In this document: in pieces, positions 1 to 7,507 of the stretch
Layout: each line of letters begins with the position of its first letter
Numbering within the stretch: position 1 is the stretch's first letter
Assembly (NCBI RefSeq): GCF_001187435.1
Contig: NZ_LFXA01000002.1
Span: 1 to 64,000, forward strand
Length of the DNA stretch: 64,000 nt
DNA from: Streptomyces caatingaensis
GTDB taxonomy: Bacteria; Actinomycetota; Actinomycetes; Streptomycetales; Streptomycetaceae
Reading direction: 5' to 3'
Made by a program: the position numbers and the translations under genes
Notes under the pieces: generated by a model
What the model was told of the DNA's origin: nothing
Seen by the model: only the letters and a program-made list of their open reading frames with translations
The model's database searches: none

Positions 1-1
1 G

Positions 2-475
2 GTCATGCCCCGACTTCCGGAGGTGACCGGTATCGCCGACCGTACGGATGCCGTGGTGTCGTGGCTGCTGCTCCCCATGTTCTTCGCGACGGTGGGGCTG
101 CGGACCAACATTGGCCTGATGGAAGGGGGCTCTGACTGGCTGCTGTGCGCACTGCTCGTCGTCCTCGCGATGGTGGGCAAGCTGATCGGCACATCGCTGC
201 CTGCCCAACTGCTCGGTGTTGACCGACGTCGGGCAACCCAGCTGGGTGTGATGATGAGCTGCCGGGGACTGACCGAACTTGTGGTCCTCGACGTCGGTCT
301 GCAGCTTGGCCTGATACCGCCCCGGCTGTTCGCGATGTTGGTGGTGATGACACTTGTGACCACGATGATCACTGCGCCGCTGCTGCGTCGACTGCGAATC
401 GGAGGAGAAGTCGACGGGCTGAGTCCCGCGGACTCAGCCTCGTCCCCCGAAACTCGTGCGGCCGGCTGGCTATGA
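2..475 (+). CDS. Cation/proton antiporter, C-terminal part (cut by window edge)
   Basis: The reading frame is open from base 2, so this is the C-terminal end of a gene that starts outside the window. The visible 157 residues hold about four hydrophobic membrane segments in the style of the CPA2 (KefB/NapA-like) Na+(K+)/H+ exchangers: the 'FFATVGLRTN' stretch followed by 'MMSCRGLTELVVLDVGL' matches the conserved transmembrane core before the last helices. The family exchanges monovalent cations for protons at the plasma membrane. The last ~25 residues are polar and probably cytoplasmic. It ends tail-to-tail with the SARP gene, overlapping it by 6 bp. Substrate cannot be told from this fragment. 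Confidence 0.8.
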   Translation, partial: VMPRLPEVTGIADRTDAVVSWLLLPMFFATVGLRTNIGLMEGGSDWLLCALLVVLAMVGKLIGTSLPAQLLGVDRRRATQLGVMMSCRGLTELVVLDVGLQLGLIPPRLFAMLVVMTLVTTMITAPLLRRLRIGGEVDGLSPADSASSPETRAAGWL

Positions 476-2350
476 CGCCTCGACGAGCGACGCCGTGGCG
501 GGTGCGCAGTCCAGTTCCGATTCCATGCGTTCCCGGGCGAAGATACGGCTCAGCTCGTGGAACGCGTAGACCGCACCGTCCTTGCCGCTTTTCTGCTTCG
601 TGTACAGGAAGTGGTGCTCCACCAGATTGGATAGCGCCACGTCCGCCAATGCCTCGGCACAGCCGAGAAGGCCGGTGATTGTCCCCGCGGTGAACTCCCG
701 CTGACGGAGCAGAGTCAGTAACCGGAGCACCGTCCTCTCATGAGGTCCCAGCCGGTTGTATGCGACCAGGTAACGACTCCGGATATCGAGTTCCGACGAC
801 TGGAGCTGGTCCAGCCGACTCCTGTCACTGTACAGCTGCTCGGCAAATCGACTGACGGGCAGGTCGTGAAGCGCTGCGAGCCGGGCGCCGGCACACCGCA
901 ATGCGAGCGGGAGGTGGCCACACATTTCGGCGACCTCCGCTGCGGCTTTCTGCTCCGCGTCGATCCTTTCGTGACCTGCGACCCTGGACAGGAGTTGAAG
1001 GCTCTCATCGCTGCTGAGTGGCGTTACGTCGAGAGTGAATGAATTGGGCAGGTTATAGAGCCTGACCCGGCTGGCAACGATGGTCGTTGAGTGGGGAGCG
1101 CCCGGTAGTAATGGGAGTACCTGGGAGTGTGTCAGGGCGTCGTCCAGGACCACTAGCACTTCCCGCTCGGCTACCCACGACCGGAAGAGGCTGCTCTTCT
1201 CGCCGAGGTCACGTGGAAAGGGCCCGGGAATTCCCGCCGCGCGCAGAAACCCGGTCAATATGTCGTCGGGGCCGATTGGCCTGGGTTGGGAGCCGCCCAG
1301 GTCCGCGTAGAACTGGCCGTCGCAGTAACGCCCTCTGAGGGAATGCGCGGTACGGGCTGCCACGGCACTCTTGCCGACCCCGGGCATCCCGGTGAACAGC
1401 AACACGCCGATACCGTTCCCGCCTCCGTGGTCCGCGTGCACCGCACGAATGGCGGCGTCGATCAGGACCTCCCGCCCGACCAAAGGCCCGGGATCCGGCG
1501 GCAGCTGGGCCGGCTGGACGGCCTGGTGCAGCGTGACCCTGGCCGCGGCACGTGGATCCGGCATTGGTGCCGGGGCGGCGAATATGGTCTCGCCGGGGAG
1601 TCCAAGGTACGGATCGCCGACGAGCACGGCCTGCTGGACCTTCTGGAGCTGCTGTGAGGGCTCCAGCCCGAGTTCTTCGACCAACTTGTTCCGCAGCTGG
1701 TTGTAGACCTGCAGCGCCTCGGACCGGCGTCCCGACCGGTGCAGGGCGAGCATGAGCAAGGAGTGAAAGTTCTCATGCAGGGGATGCGAAGCGGCCAGAC
1801 TGGTCAGCTCCGCAACGACCGTCCGGTGGTTGCCGAGTTTCAGATCGGCCTCGATCTTGAGCTCGATGGCACTCAGGTGGTTGGCTTCGAGCCGGGTCGC
1901 GTGCGTGGTGAGGAGTTCCCCTGTGGTCACATCCGCGAGTGCCGGCCCGCGCCACAGCGAGAGCGCGTGTTGAAGGCGTTCGAGTGCCTCGTGCGGAGTG
2001 TCGACGATTGCTTTGCGGGCGTCTTGCACGGCCTTTTCGAATAGGTGTACGTCAATGTCGTCGTCCGGGACCTGGAGGGTGTATCCGTTCGGGCGGGTAA
2101 CGAGAACGCTCCCGTCGCCCAGCCCCTTGCCTTCAAGCGACTTCCGAAGTTTATAGATGTATGTCTGCAGGGTGGACTGCGCGCTGACTGGTGGGGCTTG
2201 TCCCCATAACTCGTCGATAAGGTTCGAGATCGTGACGGTCCCTTGCTGAACCACGAGCAGTGCGAGTATTTCACGCAGCTTGGGTGCCGTGGGAGTGACG
2301 TCATGCGTTCCCGATGTGACGTCTAATGGTCCTAATACCCTGTACTTCAT
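470..2350 (-). CDS. SARP-family transcriptional regulator with NB-ARC ATPase domain
   Basis: 626 residues. The N-terminus (1-95, beginning MKYRVLGPLDV) is an OmpR-type winged helix. Residues ~100-245 are the bacterial transcriptional activator (BTAD) helical repeat domain. A linker leads to an NB-ARC nucleotide-binding domain with P-loop GMPGVGKSAVA near residue 320 and Walker B VLVVLDDA near 400. This is the AfsR-like architecture but without the TPR tail of full AfsR, so it is a medium-size SARP. Such proteins activate antibiotic or peptide gene clusters. The ATG follows a good GGAGG ribosome binding site, six bases upstream. Upstream on the same strand lie two or three very small genes, which are the likely co-regulated targets or partners. 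No biosynthetic enzymes are adjacent. Confidence 0.9.
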   Translation of the reverse strand: MKYRVLGPLDVTSGTHDVTPTAPKLREILALLVVQQGTVTISNLIDELWGQAPPVSAQSTLQTYIYKLRKSLEGKGLGDGSVLVTRPNGYTLQVPDDDIDVHLFEKAVQDARKAIVDTPHEALERLQHALSLWRGPALADVTTGELLTTHATRLEANHLSAIELKIEADLKLGNHRTVVAELTSLAASHPLHENFHSLLMLALHRSGRRSEALQVYNQLRNKLVEELGLEPSQQLQKVQQAVLVGDPYLGLPGETIFAAPAPMPDPRAAARVTLHQAVQPAQLPPDPGPLVGREVLIDAAIRAVHADHGGGNGIGVLLFTGMPGVGKSAVAARTAHSLRGRYCDGQFYADLGGSQPRPIGPDDILTGFLRAAGIPGPFPRDLGEKSSLFRSWVAEREVLVVLDDALTHSQVLPLLPGAPHSTTIVASRVRLYNLPNSFTLDVTPLSSDESLQLLSRVAGHERIDAEQKAAAEVAEMCGHLPLALRCAGARLAALHDLPVSRFAEQLYSDRSRLDQLQSSELDIRSRYLVAYNRLGPHERTVLRLLTLLRQREFTAGTITGLLGCAEALADVALSNLVEHHFLYTKQKSGKDGAVYAFHELSRIFARERMESELDCAPATASLVEAS

Positions 2351-2636
2351 TCAAGTCCTCCGTTTATGACGCGCATAGAGTCGACCAGTAGCTCCGGTCA
2401 TTTCGGGGCAAGGTGCAGGTGTTGTTCCTCGAGTCGCTGGACACAGTCGCATGGCTCAGTAAGTGATGAGTGGACGTAGGTGCTGACGCCGCCTGAGAGT
2501 GCCTCGGCATCTCAGGCTTGAAAGTTACGATCTTGACGCTGCCCAAGCAGCGCCACGGCCCTCCATTGCCGACCTTGATATCCGCCTCGAGGAGGCGGTT
2601 CCGTCCACTACACTTCTGATTGGTTCGCCTGCCTGC

Positions 2637-2768
2637 TCACCCTGCGTGTTCACGAGGCGGTTTGTCTCCGGGCGGTCCATTAGGCTCATCCGTTACTTCG
2701 GCCTTGTGGCGCAGTCGGCGGAACCGCCGTGCCAGCGCGAAGATCAGCACCGAGAGTGCGACAAACAC
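2637..2768 (-). CDS. 43-residue single-pass membrane peptide
   Basis: A short ORF with GTG start and a strong ribosome binding site (AGGAGAAGGG, seven bases before the GTG). It encodes a hydrophobic N-terminal helix (FVALSVLIFALA) followed directly by the basic cluster RRFRRLRHK and an acidic/proline-rich tail ending PPREHAG. This looks like a small inner-membrane peptide with a positive cytosolic stop-transfer. It begins three bases after the stop codon of the acidic 68-residue ORF on the same strand, suggesting translational coupling, and precedes the SARP regulator by 286 bp. I do not recognise a family. The ribosome binding site and the hydrophobic/basic pattern are the support; function is unknown. 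Confidence 0.55.
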   Translation of the reverse strand: MFVALSVLIFALARRFRRLRHKAEVTDEPNGPPGDKPPREHAG

Positions 2769-2771
2769 CGG

Positions 2772-2978
2772 CTATGCCCTTCTCCTGTGCCATGCAGCCT
2801 CTGCGCGGTGATATCCCCTGCGCGCCAGGGCCACATTCAGGATCATGTTGAAGAGTTCCCCATGGCTCTGGAAAACCAAGGAGGCGCCTCCAGACTCCTC
2901 CTCCTCGTCGACGCCCGGGGCCGCCGAGGAGGGGAAGAGATCGGAGAACGCCGGAGTGTCTTCCCTGTCTACTGTCAT
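2772..2978 (-). CDS. Small acidic protein of unknown function (68 aa)
   Basis: ATG start behind GGGAG at a spacing of nine bases. The product begins MTVDREDTPAFSDLF, has a run of four glutamates around residues 25-28, and ends in a basic tail (AEAAWHRRRA). An acidic N-terminus followed by a short hydrophobic/basic C-terminus resembles leader-type peptides, but no cysteine, processing motif or modifying enzyme is visible, so that is only a possibility. The same frame is open upstream to 3419, so an alternative reading is the C-terminal third of a 216-residue ORF. It is coupled to the membrane peptide downstream (three-base gap). Confidence 0.4.
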   Translation of the reverse strand: MTVDREDTPAFSDLFPSSAAPGVDEEEESGGASLVFQSHGELFNMILNVALARRGYHRAEAAWHRRRA

Positions 2979-3070
2979 GCTGGCAGGCTCCCGCCCGATG
3001 CTGAAGGTCGACTCACCTCCCAGTGGCGCGCGACAATGCAACCCCCACTGCTTCAGCCATATATGTGTAG

Positions 3071-3419
3071 TCAGACGGGGCCCGCGGTATCCCCGAAGGG
3101 TGTCCCTTGTGACTGCGGGGTGGGGCCGAACGATCGAGGCCGGCTTGGTGTGCCGATGGGGTTGGGGAACGGCTCTATCGGCTTCGGAGGCTCCGCATCG
3201 TCGGGGTAGGGGCGGGAGTTGACACCAGTCCTTCTCGTATTCCATTACGATGTCGACGAGTTGATGCCTCAGAGTACATACTTTGACGTCGATGTAGGCG
3301 GCGACACTTCCTTGATATCTGAAGTCGACGGACTCGACCTGCCGAATTCCCCCTGCACGGTTGGCGATGGGTATCGGAACGGGTTCTACTGTACTGAACG
3401 TGCTGCCGTATTCCGCCAT
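3071..3419 (-). pseudogene. Possible small gene broken by a one-base frameshift
   Basis: From the ATG at 3419 (AGGA nine bases upstream) the first ~65 codons read as a plausible protein (MAEYGSTFSTVEPVPIPIAN...). Around 3220 the protein-like signal passes to the next frame, which gives a proline-rich tail (NSRPYPDDAEPPKPIEPFPN...) ending at a TGA at 3071. The span of 349 bp is one base more than a whole number of codons, so a single inserted base would explain it. In the original frame translation continues to 2772 but looks like noise for ~75 codons. No family is recognised. Either a pseudogene, a sequence error, or two overlapping small genes. Confidence 0.3.
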
Positions 3420-3876
3420 GATTCTCAATCCTGAATTCATGAAGCCCAGCTCAGTTCAACGCGGCCTGAGCCCGTAGGCGGGACTTCTTTCAGATGGCGC
3501 GCAGGCGTGTTGCGACGACCGCGCGGGTGGCGCAAAGGGTGCAGAATGTCTGGCTAAGGATGGCAGGTTGGAGTGCTCAGCCGGGTAGCGCTCATGTCTC
3601 CCCGGTTCAGGGCGAGAGGAGTTCGGGAGTCGGGCGACCGCTGGGCTTGCGCACGACGCGACGCTTCCTTCGGTTGCGAGGGCTGCACCCGCGGGTGAGC
3701 GTCGCCCTCAAGGGCCTGATCTTCCGAACCCCGCCCGGCTGTGTCAATCGATTGGGGAGTGTTCCCTGAAAGTCGCAGCTCACTGACGTGAATCGTCGCT
3801 GCCGATATCAACTATCGTGTATCCAGGGGCGGTTGGGGGGTACTCGTCCTGTGGTGCCTGGGTTAGGATGCCGACC

Positions 3877-4419
3877 ATGTCCACTCCAAAGCCGGACGCG
3901 TCGGCACCGCCGCCCCCGCTGGGGGAGCAGGACGCGGCTCTGTTCGCTCAGCGGCTCAGGCGCCTGATCGACGTGGTATATCCCGCGGCGCTGGGGCGGC
4001 CCTACATGGACACCGAGATTGCGAAGCGCACCGGTCTGTCCAACCAGTACGTCGGGAAGCTCCGCAAGGGGCAGTCCGTGCCAAGCCTGGCCAATGCCGG
4101 ACGCTTGGCCAAGCTGTTCGGGGTGTCGACGGACTACTTCCTCAACGCCCCTGACCATCCTGCGGTGCGGTCCGTCGAACGCAATCTGAGGATGATCGAG
4201 AATCACCGGGCCGGCAGGGCTCAGCGGGTCGAGTACCGGGCCGCCGGGCACTCGGTGGAAGCCGAGGACGCTGCGCTCCTCGATGACGACGAGGTGCGGC
4301 AGATCGCCGAGGGGGCTGCGGAACTGCCGCCGACGATGAGGGGCCCGGTGCGTGCTGTCATCGACCAGCTTCGAAAGGCCACCGGCTTGGGCGGAGACGG
4401 CGAGGCTGGACGCACGTGA
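3877..4419 (+). CDS. XRE-family helix-turn-helix regulator
   Basis: 180 residues from the ATG at 3877 (AGGA eight bases upstream; an ATG nine bases earlier is an alternative). After a proline-rich start, residues ~20-90 form a Cro/C1-type HTH: 'YMDTEIAKRTGLSNQYVGKL' then 'PSLANAGRLAKLFGVSTDYF'. The C-terminal half is charged and unrecognised. It heads a same-strand series with an ImmA/IrrE-type metalloprotease, a MAB_1171c-like membrane protein and an MpaB-type oxygenase. In ImmA/ImmR-type systems the protease cleaves the XRE repressor, so this protein is the likely substrate of the next gene's product (inference). Confidence 0.85.
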   Translation: MSTPKPDASAPPPPLGEQDAALFAQRLRRLIDVVYPAALGRPYMDTEIAKRTGLSNQYVGKLRKGQSVPSLANAGRLAKLFGVSTDYFLNAPDHPAVRSVERNLRMIENHRAGRAQRVEYRAAGHSVEAEDAALLDDDEVRQIAEGAAELPPTMRGPVRAVIDQLRKATGLGGDGEAGRT

Positions 4420-4599
4420 GCGTGCAGCCGATCGGCACTCAAATCATCACGTGCCGACGGTTGGCGAAGGGAAAGCGACGTGCGGTTGGGTGACCCGGCG
4501 GTCTTGGGCATCGCGGGCACCCGCTGCCCACGCGTCTTCGTGCACACTCTGCCGGCCAGTCACGAAGAGCCCTCAGGCTTGCCAGACAGGAGGACGCCC

Positions 4600-5142
4600 A
4601 TGAGTGCGGCAGGTATGCCCCTGGGCCATGCGGCAATCCGCTGGCGGCTGCCCGAAGGACAGGAGGACGCTCTCGTGGGCTTACGACGCGCACGGCGCAA
4701 GTGCCGGGCCCTGTTGGAGAGGGCGGACCTCCCTTCGTACTCCACGGTGCAGGAGTTGTGCGAACGGCTTGGTGCGCAGCGAGGACGTCCGATCGTACTC
4801 ATCGCCAGGGAGATGGCGCCCGGGCAGCGATCTGGGCAGTTCGAGCAGCATCTGACCGAGGACCGGATCTATTACCCGCGGCACACCAGTGAGGCCCATC
4901 AAGCACACATCATCTGCCATGAGATCGCCCATCTTCTGCTCGCTCACATTCCCGAACTTGATGCCTTGGACCCAGAGGTGGCTCGCCTGGTCTTGGGCCG
5001 CTCCCATTACGCTGATCCGGCTGAGGAGCAGGCTGAAGTACTCGGCACCCTGATATGGCAGCAACTCAACCTTGCTCCCGCCGAGTCGTCGAGTGCCATG
5101 GTAGTTACTTCGCTGGAGCACCGCCGGAGTCGCCATGTATGA
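4600..5142 (+). CDS. ImmA/IrrE-type zinc metallopeptidase
   Basis: 180 residues. The start is the ATG at 4600, chosen because AGGAGG stands six bases upstream; a longer reading from 4480 has no such site. The catalytic motif HEIAHLLLAH is at about residues 107-116, followed by an acidic helix with 'DPAEEQAEVLG' where the third zinc ligand of this family (E in ExxxD/EE context) is expected. Family members (ImmA of ICEBs1, IrrE of Deinococcus) cleave XRE repressors in response to a signal. The gene overlaps the next one by 8 bp, which implies tight coupling, and follows the XRE regulator after 180 bp. Confidence 0.88.
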   Translation: MSAAGMPLGHAAIRWRLPEGQEDALVGLRRARRKCRALLERADLPSYSTVQELCERLGAQRGRPIVLIAREMAPGQRSGQFEQHLTEDRIYYPRHTSEAHQAHIICHEIAHLLLAHIPELDALDPEVARLVLGRSHYADPAEEQAEVLGTLIWQQLNLAPAESSSAMVVTSLEHRRSRHV

Positions 5143-6367
5143 GCTCGTCGCAAATTTCGCCTACCTGACCCTCAGTGCCCTGCTGTTCGTTCTGACTGCT
5201 TTCAAAATACGGGCCTGGCGACGGCAATCTGTTCCGGCACTATTGGTGATGGGAATAACCGCGCTGGTCTCGGCCGTCTCCTTTTTATGCTCAGCACCCG
5301 TAATCACGGACGTGATCAATCGGGAGTCCGGGATCAGCTTTCTCAGCCTGCTGATCGTCTACGTCGGAAGAATGCTATTCAGTGCCGGTGCGATCACACT
5401 CGTATTGCTCTGGTCACCGCCCTCCGGTTTCCCGGACAGCCGCCAAGCATGGGCTGTCCCCTACGACACGGTGCGCTCCGAGGTGCGACGCAAAGTCGTG
5501 TGGGTGTATGGCTCGGTCATCACCGTCATGACGATTCTGTTCGCGGTCTTCCACCCAGGCATGGACAGTTCGCTGGCGTTGGACACCACCTACGCAGACC
5601 GGCCTCCGGTCCTTGCCTTCCTGCTGATCTATCAGGCGGGATTCGCCTGGGCGCTCTGGCAGCTGGGCCGGACCTCCTGGAAACGCGCCGCTGAGCTGGC
5701 CGCTCATGACCAGCTACGCCGGAGCCTGCGGCACCTGGCCATCGGGTGCACACTGATCGGCGGCTACTGCCTCAGCAAAATCGTCGCAGTCGCCGACGCG
5801 GCAGCGGGCCACCACGCCTTGGACTGGCTGGGTTCGATCGTCGGTCCCCTCTCGGGCTGTATTGGTTGCCTTGTCCTCGCCTCTGGTTGGGCAGGCGCCG
5901 CAGTCGCCACCTGGCGCCAGCGGCGCGCCGACTACCGTGCCTTGCACCCACTGTGGATGACAGCTATGCAGGTCGACGGGCGCTTGGCGCTGGGCGACCC
6001 GCTGCGGCCGTGGGCGGAATGGCTGGCCACCCGGGACCTTGAGTGGCGCATCACCCGCCGCACCCGAGAGATTCGCGACGGGCAGCTCGCCCTGCGCCCA
6101 TGGGTACCGGCTGACGTCGTCGAGGTCGCCCACCGCCGCGCAGCAGAACACGACAGCCTGGAACCGCAGGAACGGGAGGCCGCGATCGCAGCCGCGGCCT
6201 TCGCCGGCGGCGTACGCGCCCTACGAGCTCGACAACGCCCGGCCCGGCACTGCGAGCACACACCCGGTGCGGACGTCGCCCCGGGGGACGAGCGTCGCCA
6301 CCTCGTCCTGGTCTCCCGACACCTCCAGGGGCCATTCGTGGCCCAAGTCCTGGCCGAGACCGCGTGA
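5135..6367 (+). CDS. MAB_1171c-type polytopic membrane protein
   Basis: 410 residues, ATG overlapping the end of the protease gene. About seven hydrophobic segments occupy residues ~5-255 (e.g. YLTLSALLFVLTAFKI, FLSLLIVYVGRMLF, VYGSVITVMTILFAVF, IVGPLSGCIGCLVLASG). A soluble C-terminal region of ~150 residues follows, rich in arginine and with 'REAAIAAAAFAGGVRALRA'. I recognise this as the actinobacterial family annotated MAB_1171c putative transporter, which is repeatedly found next to an XRE regulator and an ImmA/IrrE protease. Its substrate is unknown; 'transporter' is only a label. By analogy with sensor-protease systems it could be the signal input rather than a pump (inference). Confidence 0.8.
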   Translation: MYELVANFAYLTLSALLFVLTAFKIRAWRRQSVPALLVMGITALVSAVSFLCSAPVITDVINRESGISFLSLLIVYVGRMLFSAGAITLVLLWSPPSGFPDSRQAWAVPYDTVRSEVRRKVVWVYGSVITVMTILFAVFHPGMDSSLALDTTYADRPPVLAFLLIYQAGFAWALWQLGRTSWKRAAELAAHDQLRRSLRHLAIGCTLIGGYCLSKIVAVADAAAGHHALDWLGSIVGPLSGCIGCLVLASGWAGAAVATWRQRRADYRALHPLWMTAMQVDGRLALGDPLRPWAEWLATRDLEWRITRRTREIRDGQLALRPWVPADVVEVAHRRAAEHDSLEPQEREAAIAAAAFAGGVRALRARQRPARHCEHTPGADVAPGDERRHLVLVSRHLQGPFVAQVLAETA

Positions 6368-6397
6368 CCAGGGGCCACACAAAGAAAGGGACACGAA

Positions 6398-7186
6398 GTG
6401 AAACCTGTTTCCGACGCGCACACAACCTTGTCGTGGGCGGAGGACGTCTACCGGGGTCTCGCTTTCACCGAGTTCAGCGAGGACCTCGCGCTCGGCCTCA
6501 ATATCGGCTTCTACCGGACCTTCGCCGTGCCCGAGATCGCCAAGGTCCTGGTTTCCACCAGGCGGATGACGGAGCAGACGGAGCTCCGCGCCAAGATGAC
6601 CGGCCAGATGATGTACCTGCTGTTCCGTGACGGACTGGACAGCGGGCAGGGCGCGCAGACCGTGGCCGCCCTCAACCGTATCCACAGCCGGTGGCGGATC
6701 GGGAACGACGCGTTCCTATACGTCCTGGCCTGCTTCGACGTCGCCCCGATGCGCTGGTGTGACACCTACGCGTGGAGGCCCGCGACCGCAGCGGAGAAAG
6801 ACGCCTCCCACGTCTTTTACCTCGGCCTCGCTGACCGGATGGGAATTCACACAGTCCCGCCGACATGGGGCGAGTTCGCGGCCTGGATGGACCGCTATGA
6901 GCAGGAGCACTTCACGCCCACTCCTGAGGCAGCTGAGCTGTGGGCCGCCACCCGGGGTATCCTCGTCAACCGTTTTCCAGCCGTCCTCGGCCCTGTGATC
7001 CGCGCTGCCGCCGACGCACTCCTCGACGAGCCACTACGCCGCGCCTTCGGAGCCCGCCGTCCGCCCGCTCCCGTACCCGCACTGGCCTCTGGTGGGCTGC
7101 GGCTGCGTGCCCGCCGTGTCCGCCGCTCCCACGCCGATCCCAACTACCGCCCGGTCCTGCCGCCCTCCGTGCGCGATCTCGCATGA
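6398..7186 (+). CDS. MpaB/rubber-oxygenase-like protein (DUF2236)
   Basis: 262 residues from a GTG preceded by AAAGGGAC at a spacing of five. The protein carries the pattern of the ER-bound oxygenase MpaB/B'/rubber oxygenase family: a helical domain with 'AEDVYRGLAFTEFSEDLALGLNIGFYRTFAVPEIAKVL' near the N-terminus, then 'DAFLYVLACFDVAPMRWCDTYAWRP' and a 'WMDRYEQEHF' helix. Characterised relatives bind heme b and act as oxygenases on hydrophobic substrates (mycophenolic acid pathway in fungi, Lcp-type rubber cleavage). Here it is the fourth gene of the XRE-protease-membrane protein series, 30 bp downstream, so it is probably the effector enzyme of that cassette. Substrate unknown. Confidence 0.75.
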   Translation: MKPVSDAHTTLSWAEDVYRGLAFTEFSEDLALGLNIGFYRTFAVPEIAKVLVSTRRMTEQTELRAKMTGQMMYLLFRDGLDSGQGAQTVAALNRIHSRWRIGNDAFLYVLACFDVAPMRWCDTYAWRPATAAEKDASHVFYLGLADRMGIHTVPPTWGEFAAWMDRYEQEHFTPTPEAAELWAATRGILVNRFPAVLGPVIRAAADALLDEPLRRAFGARRPPAPVPALASGGLRLRARRVRRSHADPNYRPVLPPSVRDLA

Positions 7187-7507
7187 CCAGGTCCATCGTC
7201 TGAGTGGGCTCGCCGGCCCTGTGTGGGATCTGCAGAGCGAGGAGGGCATCAGCCTGAATGGGATCGCCGTGACCCTGAGGGGAGTGGAAGGCCACGTCAC
7301 ACGCTGAAATGGCGCTCATTTGACGCTGGTTCTGATGGGGCATTAGCTGGCTGATCGCGCAGGTCATGCTGGTTGGGAGACGTGCTCCCGAGGAATGTCT
7401 TTGCGGGAACTTGAAGGGAGGCGGCCGGGGTTCCGGCGCCGCTGGTTGCGGTGGCAGATGCGCTCCCGCCGTGCTGTGGCGGGCCGGACGTCTGGCGGTG
7501 CGGGTGC
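7187..7507. other. 320-bp stretch without a supported gene
   Basis: Between the MpaB-like gene and the end of the following minus-strand gene. Short open frames exist on both strands but none has a ribosome binding site or protein-like codon choice. No inverted repeat or insertion-sequence end was recognised. Confidence 0.5.

Noticed and set aside
2499..3209. 236-codon plus-strand ORF upstream of the SARP gene
   Set aside because: No ribosome binding site and no protein-like composition; the minus-strand small ORFs over the same bases have better signals.
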